Below, piece after piece: positions 49,485-60,775 of a DNA stretch of 64,000 bases; position 1 is the first letter of the stretch; each line of letters begins with the position of its first letter. The notes beneath the pieces were generated by a model. It ran no database searches. It was given only the letters and a program-made list of their open reading frames with translations, and was not told the DNA's origin. The stretch covers positions 18,067,320-18,131,319 of the forward strand of contig OY987230.1 of the NCBI GenBank assembly GCA_963920705.1, read 5' to 3'. Source of the stretch: Odiellus spinosus. Its lineage: Eukaryota > Arthropoda > Arachnida > Opiliones > Phalangiidae. Both the position numbers and the translations under genes were made by a program.

Positions 49485-50015
49485 GAAAACAAATTGTGGA
49501 CTCTTTAGGCCTAAATATCTAGAGTACAATTAGTGCTTTAAAAAGGTAATTTACGCGGCAAATTACCCGAGTAATAGTAATTTACGATTTGTTTCGGTAA
49601 AATTATTATTAGAGGTGGGATTTTCTTTAGCCCCTTGATGTTTGATGGCAAAAACAGATAGAAAACAAATTGTGGACACCTTAGACCTAAATATCTAGAG
49701 TACAATTGAAGCTTTAAATAGGTAACTTACGAGGCAAATTACCAGAGTAATGGTAATTTATGATTTATTTTGGTAAAATTATTATTAAGGGTGGAATTTT
49801 CTTTAGCTCCTTGATTTTTAGAGCAAAAACCAACTTAAAACAAATTGTGGACTCATTAGGCCTAAATATCTAGAGTAGAAGTAGAGCTTTAAATAGGTAA
49901 TTTACGCGGCAAATAGGAAATTTACGTGGCAAATTACCTGATAAATGGTAATTTGGTAATTTACGATTTGTTTAGGTAAAATTATTATTAAAGGTGGAAT
50001 TTCCTTAGCCCCTTT
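49485..50015 (+). repeat. 176 bp tandem repeat, three units
   Basis: Units start AAAACAAATTGTGGACTC near 49485, 49661 and 49837, a 176 bp period. The third is slightly longer through a small internal duplication (AGGAAATTTACGTGGCAAAT). Each contains the GGTAATTTACGCGGCAAATT block of dispersed family D and ends in TTTCTTTAGCCCC. Non-coding. Confidence 0.88.
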
Positions 50016-52166
50016 AGTAGAAAATATATTGTAATTGAGCATTCCAGTATTACCCCTTTAAAATTACATGATTGGAGGATTCCTTTATATTCATTTACTT
50101 GGAATTGAGTACCAGTAAACGCAAGTTAGGACCAATCATTTGCTTTCTTAAAGTGTTTAAAAAAGTCTTATATCTGCCAATAACAGTGCCAAGTCGAACA
50201 GATATGATTTTTATGATTTGATCATTTAATAAATCATTTTTCCTTTAACATTAAATTGACGAACCAGAGAGAGAAAAACACGTTTCTGTTTAGAATAAAT
50301 CTTTAAAATAATTCATTCGATCAGGAATCGCGTCAAAATAAATTACTTTTCGCATTGAAACGTTTCTCCATACTTCAATATAGCAATAAATTGAAATTTC
50401 GCTTTCAATAAAGCTTCCATTGTTATTTATATGGAACATATATTGAGGACTTTCTACTCAAGATTTTATTTTTTTATTTTTTTAGAAAAGAAGCTGAAGC
50501 TATTATTTAGTTACGAAATCACCGAAAAAAATAATAAAACACACAGAATAGAACTGGTTTACTCTCTGCCTGGTTTTAGTAAAGATAAAGTCTAACAAAA
50601 AAGGGATTTATAATATTATTAAATTAGTTAGAAAGACTGCTACTTCATGGTTGAGAAAAAAGTTTGTAAAAGAAGCTTCCAAAAGAAAATGTCAAAAATA
50701 TATAATTTATTTAATTAAATTAATTAATTAAAAAGCGACTTATATGCCAGAACGCGAGAGAATCAATAGCTATAGTCTCTACAATAGGAACGCGACCCCA
50801 GTGATGACGTAGTATTGAATGAGCTTATTACAAAACTTATCATAATGACGTCATAAAGAGCGACCTGATAAAACTTTTCACCGATCATAATTTTTTTTTA
50901 AATTTATAAAACATTAATTTCTTGGCCAATTTTGTTGTAACTGGTCTCAATTTGAAGGTACCATCGAACTCTATCTGAATATACGACTATCTAAAATTAA
51001 AATATTCATCTAGACTTGCTCTTTCAAATCTTGAGCCTCCGTTTCGGGAGACACGAAAGAAACTCTAAAAGGAACTTTTGAAGGAGAACCATCGCTTATC
51101 CTCGTCGAGATCAGCGGGACGCCACGTTTGCTCCTTTAGTTTGAAATCAATCTGATATTTCAACTAGTAGAAACCTAAACTAACTTAAACTAGTCACTAC
51201 ATTCTTACAGTTAAAACGTAAGAATATTGTCTGGTACTTGTTGAAATCGCAGACAGTATACTCTCGTGGCATTTTCGGTCAAATTCAAAAAGAGACTATA
51301 CCAATATTAATAGTATGGACAATGATATATAAATAGCGAGGAAATGAAGCAGTGATGTTGCTTAAGTACTTAGAACAAACTGAAAGTGAATTATGAACGA
51401 GTATTATATAGATACGAGGTCCACAGAGGCCATGCCCTTAGAGAAAAGGTAAAGAGAGCGTGGTGTACGAGGTAAGACAAGCGGATAATTCTTCAGTTGT
51501 CAACAAAAATCGCAAACTCCTCCTAGAAAAAAAGATAGGGAACCTGTCCAGCTCTCGTGGATCTTTAGAATTTAAGCCATGTATAAACCCAGTACCCGGT
51601 AGACTAACAATGGGGACCCAAGTTCCGTGATTTCTAACTGATAAGTCACTATAAACTATTTCTGAATTTACTGACGGACATTAATTTTTAATCCAAATTA
51701 ATGATGTTCTCGTTTCAGCCATATATTAGAAATAAAATAGGCTTAAAGGAATAGTAAAAGATAAATATTTGACATTCTCATATCGAAGTTTCATTCAAAC
51801 GAGGTAATCCGGCGTTTTTAAAACTAAAACTATAATCCCTTGGTATTAAAATACGCTCCCAAACAAAAATGTTATAGACTACATCGCTGTTTCGCATTAA
51901 ACAACCAACCTGTTCAACAGCAGGCGTGTATGTGTACTAAAAATCAAGTCTCGTCGGCGCCTTCAAATAAAAAATAAAACGTAGCATAAAGAAATATTTC
52001 TGCCTTCAATGGATATAATCATAATCAACTAAGATGAGTATGAAATACAGGCCAGATTAATCAAAATTTACGTACATCCAAATGTTTAAAGGGACACTCA
52101 AAACTAATGGTTAATTATTTTGGTTTCGTCGTTAATTAACTACGTCATAAATAGGTTTAGGGCACG
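50016..52166. other. Intron 1 segment, nothing recognised
   Basis: AT-rich sequence with no long open frame and no visible terminal-repeat element. Confidence 0.45.
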
Positions 52167-52398
52167 CGATCTATTGGCTGCCCTTTCAAGGCGGACGATT
52201 TCTATTGGTTGTTCTTTCAAGGCGGACGGTTTCTATTGGTTGTTCTTTCAAGAATAACGCTTTCTATCCTCTGTTCTTTCAAAGGGGACGCTTTTTATCG
52301 GGTGCCCTTTCAAGGGGAGACGCTTTCTATTTTCTGCCCTTTCAAAGGGGAAGCTCTATATTTTCTGCCCTTTCAAAGGGGACGCTTTCTATATTTAT
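52167..52398 (+). repeat. 31 bp tandem array with ATTGG motifs
   Basis: Seven units with a 31 bp period (CTTTCAA at 52183, 52214, 52245, 52276, 52307, 52339 and 52369). Each is of the form CTATTGGTTGTTCTTTCAAG then GCGGACGGTTT. Early units carry ATTGG (reverse CCAAT), later ones TTTTCTGCCC. Three partial plus-strand frames are repeat translation. Confidence 0.88.
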
Positions 52399-53029
52399 CA
52401 ATTAATAAACATATACTTTTTGTACGTGTTTTAAAGCGATGTTTATTATATAGTTAAAACATTGGGAAAAAATATTAGATTAATCAAGTTCATATTTTCA
52501 TTTTCATCATCCCTTATAAACGAACGCAGATTGCGATATTGCGAGTGAGACAAAGTTCAACAACATAATAATCCCTCCCGCGGTTTACAAACTGCAAACG
52601 GTTTGATGTTTCAACACGTACAAAGCTAGGTATCATTGTTACCTTCCCGATTTAGTTCCTCAGATAAAGAATAGAGTCTTTGTACTTGGTGAAAACACAA
52701 TCTGATTCTTGTCAAATAAGAGTCAAAAGCTTTATGCGTAAGGAGTTTTAATCGGCGCGAGTGGTACAAAAAACGTTCATATTATTTCGCTTCTTATCAA
52801 CGTACTTAAAAGACCCAAAAGGGAAGAAATTGAAATTATATCAGGTTGATAGCTTTATAATTGACTTTTGGACAAAGAAAAATAAAGCTGTTCAAATTTA
52901 AGACATTGTTACCGATAATAAGGGAAAGGATGTAATTTCCTCTCTCGGGATAAAAACTATTCAAATTTTATAAACTGTAATCATTTTTATGTTTTAAAGA
53001 GAAGCTATCACCGATTTTTCGCATATTGC

Positions 53030-53318
53030 CAAGAAGGATCAGACAAGGAGAGGAAAAGTGGGGCTGCGTTGAGTTAGAGAGAGAAGAGTCAACCTCCCAC
53101 TCGGGTGGAAAGGGGGATAGGAAAAATGTTGTCACGTGGTTGCTAGCGTCGTCGGCTACTACGCGTCTCATAAAGGATCCGATTTACCCACGTGACAACA
53201 ATTTACCACGAAGCATCTCTACCCCCGTCTGTCCCCGTTCTCCCAGAGTGGGAGTTTAGGCCGACGCAGTAGGAACCGCGCCGTTCCCACTTTTCCTCTC
53301 CTTGTCTGATCCTTCTTG
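53030..53318. mobile_element. MITE family F (CAAGAAGG ends), 7-bp duplication
   Basis: 289 bp with 33 bp perfect terminal inverted repeats starting CAAGAAGGATCAGACAAGGA. ATATTGC flanks both sides (53023-53029 and 53319-53325), a 7-bp duplication. An inner inversion pairs GTTGTCACGTGG with CCACGTGACAAC, each containing an E-box. The open frames on either strand are not credible genes. Confidence 0.93.
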
Positions 53319-53425
53319 ATATTGCAAATAGAATTTAAACAGTATTTTCGAGAAGATATATTACAACCAAAAATATGTAGAACAGAAGTCTAGGACTACA
53401 TCTGCCTCTTCAAGTAGAAAAAAAC

Positions 53426-53810
53426 TTAAAGAGAGAATGCAACCTAACAACAGATTTTTTATTGATTCATTATCGTTTAATTAGGCCTAATCCACCAGTA
53501 AAAAAAATGACAAATATTCAAAGATCCTGAATTTTTTCATATTGATAGGTCATTTACCATAGGTCCGTCGTTAAGACGCGATCTTTACGAGACTTCTAAG
53601 AGCATTCGATTGGTCCTTGACCCTTCAACGCGAAGAAATTCAGGTTCTCCAATGAATCCAGCTAAGCCTATTTTCCTGGTGGGTTTTAAATTTATTTCTA
53701 GCTTAGTATTTGTTTGTAAAAAGGTTTGCTGGTGGATTAGGCCTTTTTAAACGATAAGGAATCGATAAAAAAAAAACCACTTGTTGTTAGGTTACATTCT
53801 TCCAATAAAG
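53426..53810. mobile_element. Palindromic MITE family A, copy 4 (both ends present)
   Basis: The left end TTAAAGAGAGAATGCAACCT and right end GGTTACATTCTTCCAATAAAG (mutated) are inverted. Within them TCGTTTAATTAGGCCTAATC is inverted as GGATTAGGCCTTTTTAAACG. The inner palindrome core is partly deleted on the left (starts AAGATCCTGAATTTTTTC). This copy shows that family A has long terminal inverted repeats with TTTAAAG ends. Confidence 0.82.
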
Positions 53811-53877
53811 ACACTTGATACAGCAAGAAATTTAATTTTAACCGGGTAATCTATCCACTTGAATATCTCAAGTATGA

Positions 53878-54072
53878 AGGCTCGTGTATGGCGGAGTGAG
53901 GAAAAACTATCTCTCATCCCTCCGCGCCTACAGACATGAACTATTTTACAGCAGATCTGGATATTACGTTTTCCTTGGGGATGGAACGAATATTAAGAAA
54001 CGTTTTCTTACCCCTCAAAGAGGTCGTTCCTCGGTGACCCTGTCCTAGACATTTTGTTCTTTTATTTATTTT
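53878..54072. repeat. Interspersed repeat, copy 2
   Basis: The same ordered blocks as 8578-8795 (GAGGAAAAACTAT, CCCTCCGC, GAACTATT, TTACCCCTCAAAGAGGTCGT, CCCTGTCCTAGAC). It follows directly on MITE family A copy 4. Confidence 0.65.
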
Positions 54073-55816
54073 TGTTACAACTTTCTGGTATCACTTGAGC
54101 AGCCCTTATCTATTCAAAGACTACTTTTTTTTCATATTATATTTAACATTACATATCAATCCACCTTACCTTTCTGTATTTTAGGAACTCTTCTTGAAAT
54201 AAAAAAAGTATAGCGAATTTTAATGACTTTATAGTAGCGGTATAAATTTTTTATATTAGTTTTGTTTGAGATCTGTTTTCATCACAGATAATGCTAGTGT
54301 GGAATGATACGCAATGTTAATGTCTAAGGACATAAAAATAGTTCTGTAACCCGCTTTTGAACATACGGAGTATCTTCTTTCCCTTTTGCCCCGGCTCATA
54401 AAAACCCGAAATGAAAATAATGACTTTTCTCTCTCCCACAAGTCTTATTAAATAAACTTTTCTTAATTACAGCATGGAATTTAAGTCCAGGCTGCGCCCT
54501 TAATATATAAATATAATATTTTGCGTGGTAGTTAAAATATCACATTAGTAAGATTGCACTACGTTCAAAGCTGGGCTTCCTAACATCTCTAAGAAACCTT
54601 TAACTATTCAAAATCAAGTTAAGACCTGTAGTACGAAGTAAAATCTCAAACTGAGCAGAACATTGTAAAGGTAGTGTGAAAACGAAAATAAATGGATTAA
54701 ACAAATATTATGGACTTAAATTTGGCTCACACAATTCTGACGACCTTCATCTACCCTAATCCAGGCAAGCCTGACCCTAGCAAACCTAACCTAACCATTT
54801 TTTGATTATTGTGCCCCATTTTTAACTTTAAAAAGTTTTTTTCGATATTTAAACAAGTACTTGCTCAGCATTTTCGGAAGACATTCATTTAGGGTTAAAA
54901 TGCAATCAAAATTATTCCTTTCTATATTTTTTAACATCCGTGCTACAACGTTTTTCTCCTAAAAATGTTAATTCGAACCACACGATTTTAACAGGCAGGT
55001 ATCAATTAAAAAAAAGCTTGTTGTAGAAGAAGGAAATTATTTTTTCCCACCATCATTTTCGGTAGTTAAAATATTCCCCCCCTCATTGAGAAACGTTCTA
55101 GCGAAACCAAGCGTTCTTCAACCCCATGGTATAAAGCATTTTTCCCAAACTCAAGTCTCAAGGGGTCCGTAGGTAATCTTTTTTTAAGTTTTCCAACTAG
55201 TTTAGCCTGAAGCCACTCACGATTTCGAAGGGGTCATTGCTTAAGGAATTTGATTTTGAAGTAAAATATTAAAGTAAAAAAAATGGTGTTCAAGTAAGTT
55301 TAAAGTGCGAAGTCAGACCTTAATTAATTTAAAACTGAAGTTCATATTCATATTTACAATTCACGTGTTTAAAATATTTACCCCGGTACAAACGAACTTT
55401 AAAGTCGATCCCCTAAAGTTACCGGTACTTCTAGAAGATTGCTTTAAATTTGCATAAATTATCTACCGACATAAAAAGAAATTAACCATCGCCTGCTTAT
55501 CGCTAAGGGGCATGTCTTAGGAAGACGACACTTGGTCTGTGACATTCTAAAACCTTTTTTTCTTTAGAAAACGGTGGTTGAAATAAGGCAGGTCTAAGAG
55601 TTATTATTTACAAAGAATTTCAGTAATTTTATAATAAACGGGTGTATTTGGCAATCAAGCTTTAATATAATTAGAAAATCCGTGAAATACCGTGTCCTCC
55701 GACTGTCTGGCACCACGAAATCATTACGACTGGTTTTAAGTAGGTTTTGTAGGGAAAATTTCAAAAACACTAAGGTCTTAACGACGCCTGTCAAAATTAA
55801 TTAAATTTCTATTTAC
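54073..55816. other. BAMBI intron 1, distal end
   Basis: AT-rich sequence just downstream of exon 1 in gene orientation. No exon, array or element with clear ends is seen. Confidence 0.5.
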
Positions 55817-55910
55817 CTTTAACAGTTAGTACGATTGAAAGCGCTAATGCTACGATGAACATTGGTGCTGAATTAGTTCCAATCAGTGATGACACGTGAA
55901 TTGGCACCAT
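55817..55910 (-). CDS. BAMBI: BAMBI exon 1: start codon and signal peptide
   Basis: The ATG at 55910-55908 opens MVPIHVSSLIGTNSAP and a hydrophobic stretch, MFIVALALSIVLTVKG, fitting a signal peptide. The exon ends at AAAG with donor GTAAAT, phase 1. Joining to exon 2 gives VKGEIRCYC, matching TKGEIRCYC in vertebrate BAMBI at the same position relative to the signal peptide. An in-frame second ATG (residue 17) could be the true start. The frame is also open upstream for at least 25 codons, so the start is not certain. Confidence 0.8.
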
Positions 55911-57619
55911 GATGTCGAGATGTAACAAAAATTGCGATCACAAGAGTCGCGCACGCAAATTTTAAAGCCAAGGCTTATTTGAAAACGTAATTTTACTAAT
56001 TGGCATGTTAGTCTTATGAAAGCTACGTTTGCTTCATTACTTGACAAGCGAAAGTTAAAAACTTTAGGTTTAAAGTTGAAGCAGACAACGTTAACGCGTG
56101 TAAACGGTTAGAAACCACGCGACTAGCGTAAAACGACAGAGGTACGATACTCCTCGAACTACGCGCAACGCGATTATCTACTCGTCTGAGAGAGGCTGGC
56201 GGTGTGGCGGACGATGAAATTATTCACGAAGCCGGCTTTCCCACTAGGGGGCGCTAAGAATTTGGAATCGTAGCGCACCCTGGCGTGATCTACACGAACT
56301 ATAAATTGAATTTTCGCGGGAAATGGTCTACTTATAAAAACATTTAAGGGATTTAGATTTTTTAGAAACTTTAGGTTTTACCAATCTTTTCATCGATTCA
56401 AACCTCATCATAATTCATATCCGTTCTTAGAATAACTCGTAAACCTATCAATTTCATTATAATTATCGAAATTGTGTTAATAATTACGGAAATTTTTTGT
56501 TTAATTATTAAAATAGTGGACTAACGAACCAATAAAAAACTTGTTTGATTTCCCCGATAACGCTTTTATACTAGAGGGACCACTTGTCTTAGTTCTGAGT
56601 TTTGGCGAGTAATAATTACTATGACATCATGAAACGGATAAAATTCGTCATTTAGAAAGGTTTGCTATTGACGAAAATTCCGGAAATTTACAACCCTCCT
56701 ACAAGGGCCCCATACACTTCAAAATTGCCCAAAATCAGGTCTGATCGTTACCGCTATAACAATAAAACAGTTATGTTAAAACCTAATTTCATGATTAATA
56801 AAATTATTGTAACTTTGGTTTCCTTTCAAATAGATATTAACAGAAATTTCTCGTTTGTGAGCTGACAAAGACTAATTTGCTGTGGAAGGGTATAATAAAG
56901 TTAGTATAAACGTATCCTTCCGCCCTAGCTTTCTACATAGTGACAACTTAAAGTGTATTTTTGACTATATACTTGATAGACGTTTGTTTTTTTTCATCGA
57001 GCTCCAAATTTTGGCGTTTGAAGAGGCGGCGTGGCGGCTCGGCTTCGCGTTGGTCGTGTCATCGGCTGACCAATTTCTCGACGGGAGTGGGTTCACTTTT
57101 TCATTTCCGGACCGCTGATATCCTAGCTGTCCGTCCCGTCCGCCAGGGGGAGAAAGGGAGGTTTGAGGTTAAAGCTAGAGACGCCAACAAGGCGGCTAAA
57201 CACGCCGGGCGCCGACACTCCTAGCGCCTGGGAGCCAAAAGCTTAAAAGAATATATGTATTGGTAGGGGTCTCTATAAAGTTGACTCTCTCTCGGACCTT
57301 GGAGACGCCACCCACCCACTGATTAAAGCTATTAAGTGGGCTAGAATACCAGAATATAAAATAATAAATTCGATATTGGACCTAAGAAAACAAACAATGG
57401 TGGATAAAAACATGTAAATTTGTTTTAGAGTAAAGACTGCAAAGTTTTAATGAACTTAATGCCAATCTAACATAAGACAATTAAAGGGATAATACGCCCC
57501 CCCCCCCCTCCTTGTCCTCTCGAGCCTCTAATATTTTCCACTCCTTGACTTTGGCGGACTTTGGTGACCGCTATACTTATGTTCCAGAGGTAATTGCTGA
57601 AGCGGGGTTATTACACAAT
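55911..57619. other. BAMBI 5' region with CpG-rich patch
   Basis: The promoter and 5' UTR of BAMBI should lie here. TTTTCGCGGGAAA near 56310 is E2F-like. A CpG- and GGCG-rich stretch occupies about 57005-57310, followed by a C10 run near 57498. Frames there (to 87 codons) show no domain. I cannot place the transcription start. Confidence 0.45.
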
Positions 57620-57949
57620 AGTGGCGTTCACACCGGTTCACACTTCAGACTTCAGACTTCGAACGCGTTTTTAAGAGGGGCTAACCACTAGGTAAAATTT
57701 TGTACACCTGACTTCACCGAGATTCTCAGGACGTCGCGCAAGATTTCGATGACATTTTTGGGACTTCAGAAATTTTGTCCACCAGATTTCGAATGTGGTT
57801 AGCTCTTCGCGTTTTTAACAGTTTTGGAAAGGTCAATTATAAAATTTTGGGGTTATTCGTGTTGATCCAAAATATTATCATAAAAAGTCGATTTCAACAT
57901 TCGAAATGGCTTGAAATCGGTTTTTAAGTGCCAAGTGTGAACGTAGCTA
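57620..57949. mobile_element. MITE with TAG..CGTTCACAC ends
   Basis: TAGTGGCGTTCACAC at 57620 and GTGTGAACGTAGCTA at 57935-57949 are inverted with 12 of 15 matches. The interior is non-coding and has paired GAACGCGTTTTTAAGAGGGG / TAGCTCTTCGCGTTTTTAAC motifs. TAGNG-type ends suggest hAT. No target duplication is clear. Confidence 0.55.
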
Positions 57950-58976
57950 ATGATAAATAGTAAAATTGTGCGTGTCAACTTCCCTTGAATTCAAATTCGT
58001 ACTAGGTTGGGGGTCCTACCTTTAAGAAAGCTTGTAAATTATTATTTTAATTAATTTATATCCTCATTTTGGCATATCCGGGGAATTTAAGTATATTTGC
58101 TTTCAATTAAAACTTAAAACAAAAGTAAAAAAAACTTTTTTAAAAACAAACGGACTGGTTTTAAAACTTTTAATTGTAAAGATTGTATAAAAATACCTTG
58201 AATGGCGCCATAAAGTTTCTTAAAAACCACTTTCAAAATTTGATAAAGATATTTTTTCCTACTTTTTTTTTACAGTTGATCGCCTTTCTAGAGCAAAACC
58301 GTAATAAAGAGTTGGAGGTGCACAAGGGATATTTTTTTTTTTTAATAAAACTATAAAACCGTGGAAATATCAAGCTTAAAAATTCGTAACAATAAACCTG
58401 TTATACCATAACTATATGTTAGAACTTAGATACAATATATTTAGTGTCTTGATCCTTAGGAAGATTTGAGACAGACAGAATGGCGCCGCGTATCCATGAA
58501 GTCGTGAGTGGATAAAGTACTCAACGATTCAAGAAAAATATGAAAAACTACTTTTATATATATTTGGGTTTATTATAGCATATTAATCCGCCTAACTTTT
58601 CCTTCATTACGCGTTCTAGGCTTGAAATAAAAGTCTTAAAATATCGCCGGCTGGAAAACGTTTTAACGTTTTAAGAACCGTGAGAAAAACGGAGCCTTTT
58701 TCGAGTTTGGGCCACCTCGTTCGCACGCCCTATGCATTGTTTTCGAAACTTTCGATAGGCCTATTCGTATATTTATGAAAAATAGACAAATTTATGAGAA
58801 CTTTGTTTATATTAAAAACATTTTCATGTTTAGAACCCGACGCTCACCGCAAAACATCTGGTTAATTACACGCAAACACTGTCTTAAATGGGTTGAAAAG
58901 AAGAGTGTGTGCCCAAAAGAAAGGTTTTTGAGGTTTAAACCAAGTTTAAACCATGAAATATCACCATAGTTAATAA
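57950..58976. other. Intergenic, nothing recognised
   Basis: AT-rich sequence between BAMBI and the reductase genes, with no exon or array seen. Confidence 0.45.
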
Positions 58977-58984
58977 ATATAATA

Positions 58985-59146
58985 CGAGGGGGCAGACACT
59001 CGCGAACTCAGGTGTACAAAAGTTTTGAACTCTTTGCACTATCAAAGTTGAACTCAGAGTTCATAAGAGTTCTAACTCAATGGACTGTCAAAGCTGAACT
59101 CAGTGAACTCAGGTGTACAGCGAATTCAAGAGTGTCTGACCCCTCG
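58985..59146. mobile_element. Short MITE (CGAGGGGGCAGACACTC), 8-bp duplication
   Basis: 162 bp. Left end CGAGGGGGCAGACACTC and right end GAGTGTCTGACCCCTCG are inverted with one mismatch. ATATAATA flanks it on both sides (58977-58984 and 59147-59154), an apparent 8-bp duplication, though the sequence is simple. The interior has GAACTCAGGTGTACA in direct and inverted forms. Confidence 0.8.
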
Positions 59147-60635
59147 ATATAATATAATGGACTAATATTAGGTTTATATATATTTGAATCTACACTATAT
59201 AAATTTCTTTTCAATTATAGTAAAGCTGTTACGTATTTTTAATGAGCTTCAAATGGAAATTAAGTAGCATTTTCGGAAAGATCGTTCAAAAACCGGCCAG
59301 TTGAGCTGACCTTACTCGCCATCTTGTTACTAAACTATAAATTAACGACAAGCCTTTGGCTGAATTATAAAACAAAGGGTAAAAAAATAATTTTACTCTT
59401 CATTACCCCTTTAAGGATTTTGCCTTTCGGATAACGTCTGTTCGAGGGTGGAAGAGAGGTTGAGTGGATTTGAAATTAACCGCATTTATAATGAGTTAAA
59501 AGTTTTTTTATAAGAGTTGAAACGTTGAAAGGGATTTACTTTGTCGTAGAAATATTGTTATTCTATGGAAATTTACGTTCTTTCTATGGTTGTAAATTTA
59601 TAAGTTTACGAAGATTGAGAAAAGCGAGAGTGCAGACGGCGGTTAAGAAGTTTTTGTTAAAGGGAGACTGAAATGTTTTAAATAAACTCCAATAAAAAGG
59701 GGGCTTGTTCCTATTTGCCATGAAACCAACTCTAAACTTTGAATTTACATCTAGAGCAGACGAAAATTTCACACTACAAAAAGATAGCGGACGATCACGT
59801 GACAAAAGTTTTCCCCGCCAAAATTTTCGCGAGGGTCTCTAGACTTTCGGTTTTGGAAATCGACCAGGACTATTATACTCAATGAAATTTGGAACCTGAT
59901 ATCGTTTCACTACCCCTTTTAAGAAATGTTTTTAAGCCGGAGAACAGCTGCTGTGGGTTCTGTAAAATTACAGTCATTATAACATGGCAAGTTTGAAAGT
60001 TATAGCAAAGTTGCGAGAGCCAAAGTCCCAAGGGAACAAAAACGCGGATACTTCTAGACAAACTAAAATATACGTTCGACAAAATATATCATAAATTAAC
60101 AAGAACAGAGAGGTTGAAAAGAATATTCGCTCTGTGAAAAACTCTTCCATATTTTAAGTAGTTTTAAGCGCTGCTGACATTCGCAAATGAGGTTTTCTTT
60201 AATCAACTCGTTAAACATTTTGAAAACTTGGTTGGAAAAAAAGATTAACCTTTTTTTCAGATAAGATTTCAATTAAAAATTCGACTGACGTTTTAAAATA
60301 AGTTAAATAACTTATAGCTTAAATTCCAAAAGAGTCTAAAGCCAGAAAAAGTTTAAAACTGGTTATCGGGTTGGATATTGCGTCTCATTTACCCCAGTTT
60401 TATCTAATTACGCCAGCTCATGTTGAACAGAAAATCTGTGAAGCTTAGAGACTAAAATAACAGCCACTTCCAATAAATATGTCGTAAAAATATCAGGGAT
60501 TTGGGACTTGGAATTAATGAATTTTAAAATAATATCTATTTAAAATGTAATAAAAAAAGTACCGTCGTTTATCAATGCTTGGAAATCAGAAAGTAGAACT
60601 AATTAAAAAAAATTGGGGATATTCAAGACTAGAAT
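59147..60635. other. Intergenic with partial family E copy
   Basis: 59767-59876 repeats the right 105 bp of MITE family E (CACTACAAAAAGAT to CGACCAGGACTATT) at about 95% identity by eye, with the YY1-like motif mutated (GATAGCGG). The remainder shows nothing recognisable. Confidence 0.65.
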
Positions 60636-60775
60636 TTAAAGGGGCTATCTGCGATTTTGAAAGGCCCTTTAAAAGTCACCTTCTTTTTTAGCTTAGCAGA
60701 CGACGCTGACCATAACAACTTGTACAGTCAAAGCTAGGCTTCGTGCACAAGGGAAGAGCATTTAAAAGGGGCAGG
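60636..60775 (+). repeat. AAAGGGGCTATCTGCGATTT element, copy 1
   Basis: Blocks AAAGGGGCTATCTGCGATTT, TTTAGCTTAGCAGACGACG, TTGTACAGTCAAAGCTAG and AGAGCATTTAAAA recur in inverted orientation at 62142-62284 inside intron 5 of the reductase gene. A dispersed non-coding element. Confidence 0.75.

Larger units (their letters stand above)
11489..55910 (-). other. BAMBI: BAMBI gene span (three coding exons)
   Basis: The gene runs right to left: exon 1 at 55817-55910, intron 1 of 39832 bp, exon 2 at 15583-15984, intron 2 of 3603 bp, exon 3 at 11489-11979. Both introns are phase 1 with GT/AG ends. The exon lengths (94, 402 and 491 bp) join into one 328-residue frame. Vertebrate BAMBI is about 260 residues, and the extra length here is mainly in the ectodomain spacer, the stalk and the cytoplasmic tail. 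BAMBI is a plasma-membrane pseudoreceptor resembling a type I TGF-beta receptor without a kinase. It blocks BMP, activin and TGF-beta receptor signalling. Assignment is by recognition of sequence, not by a search. Confidence 0.88.
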
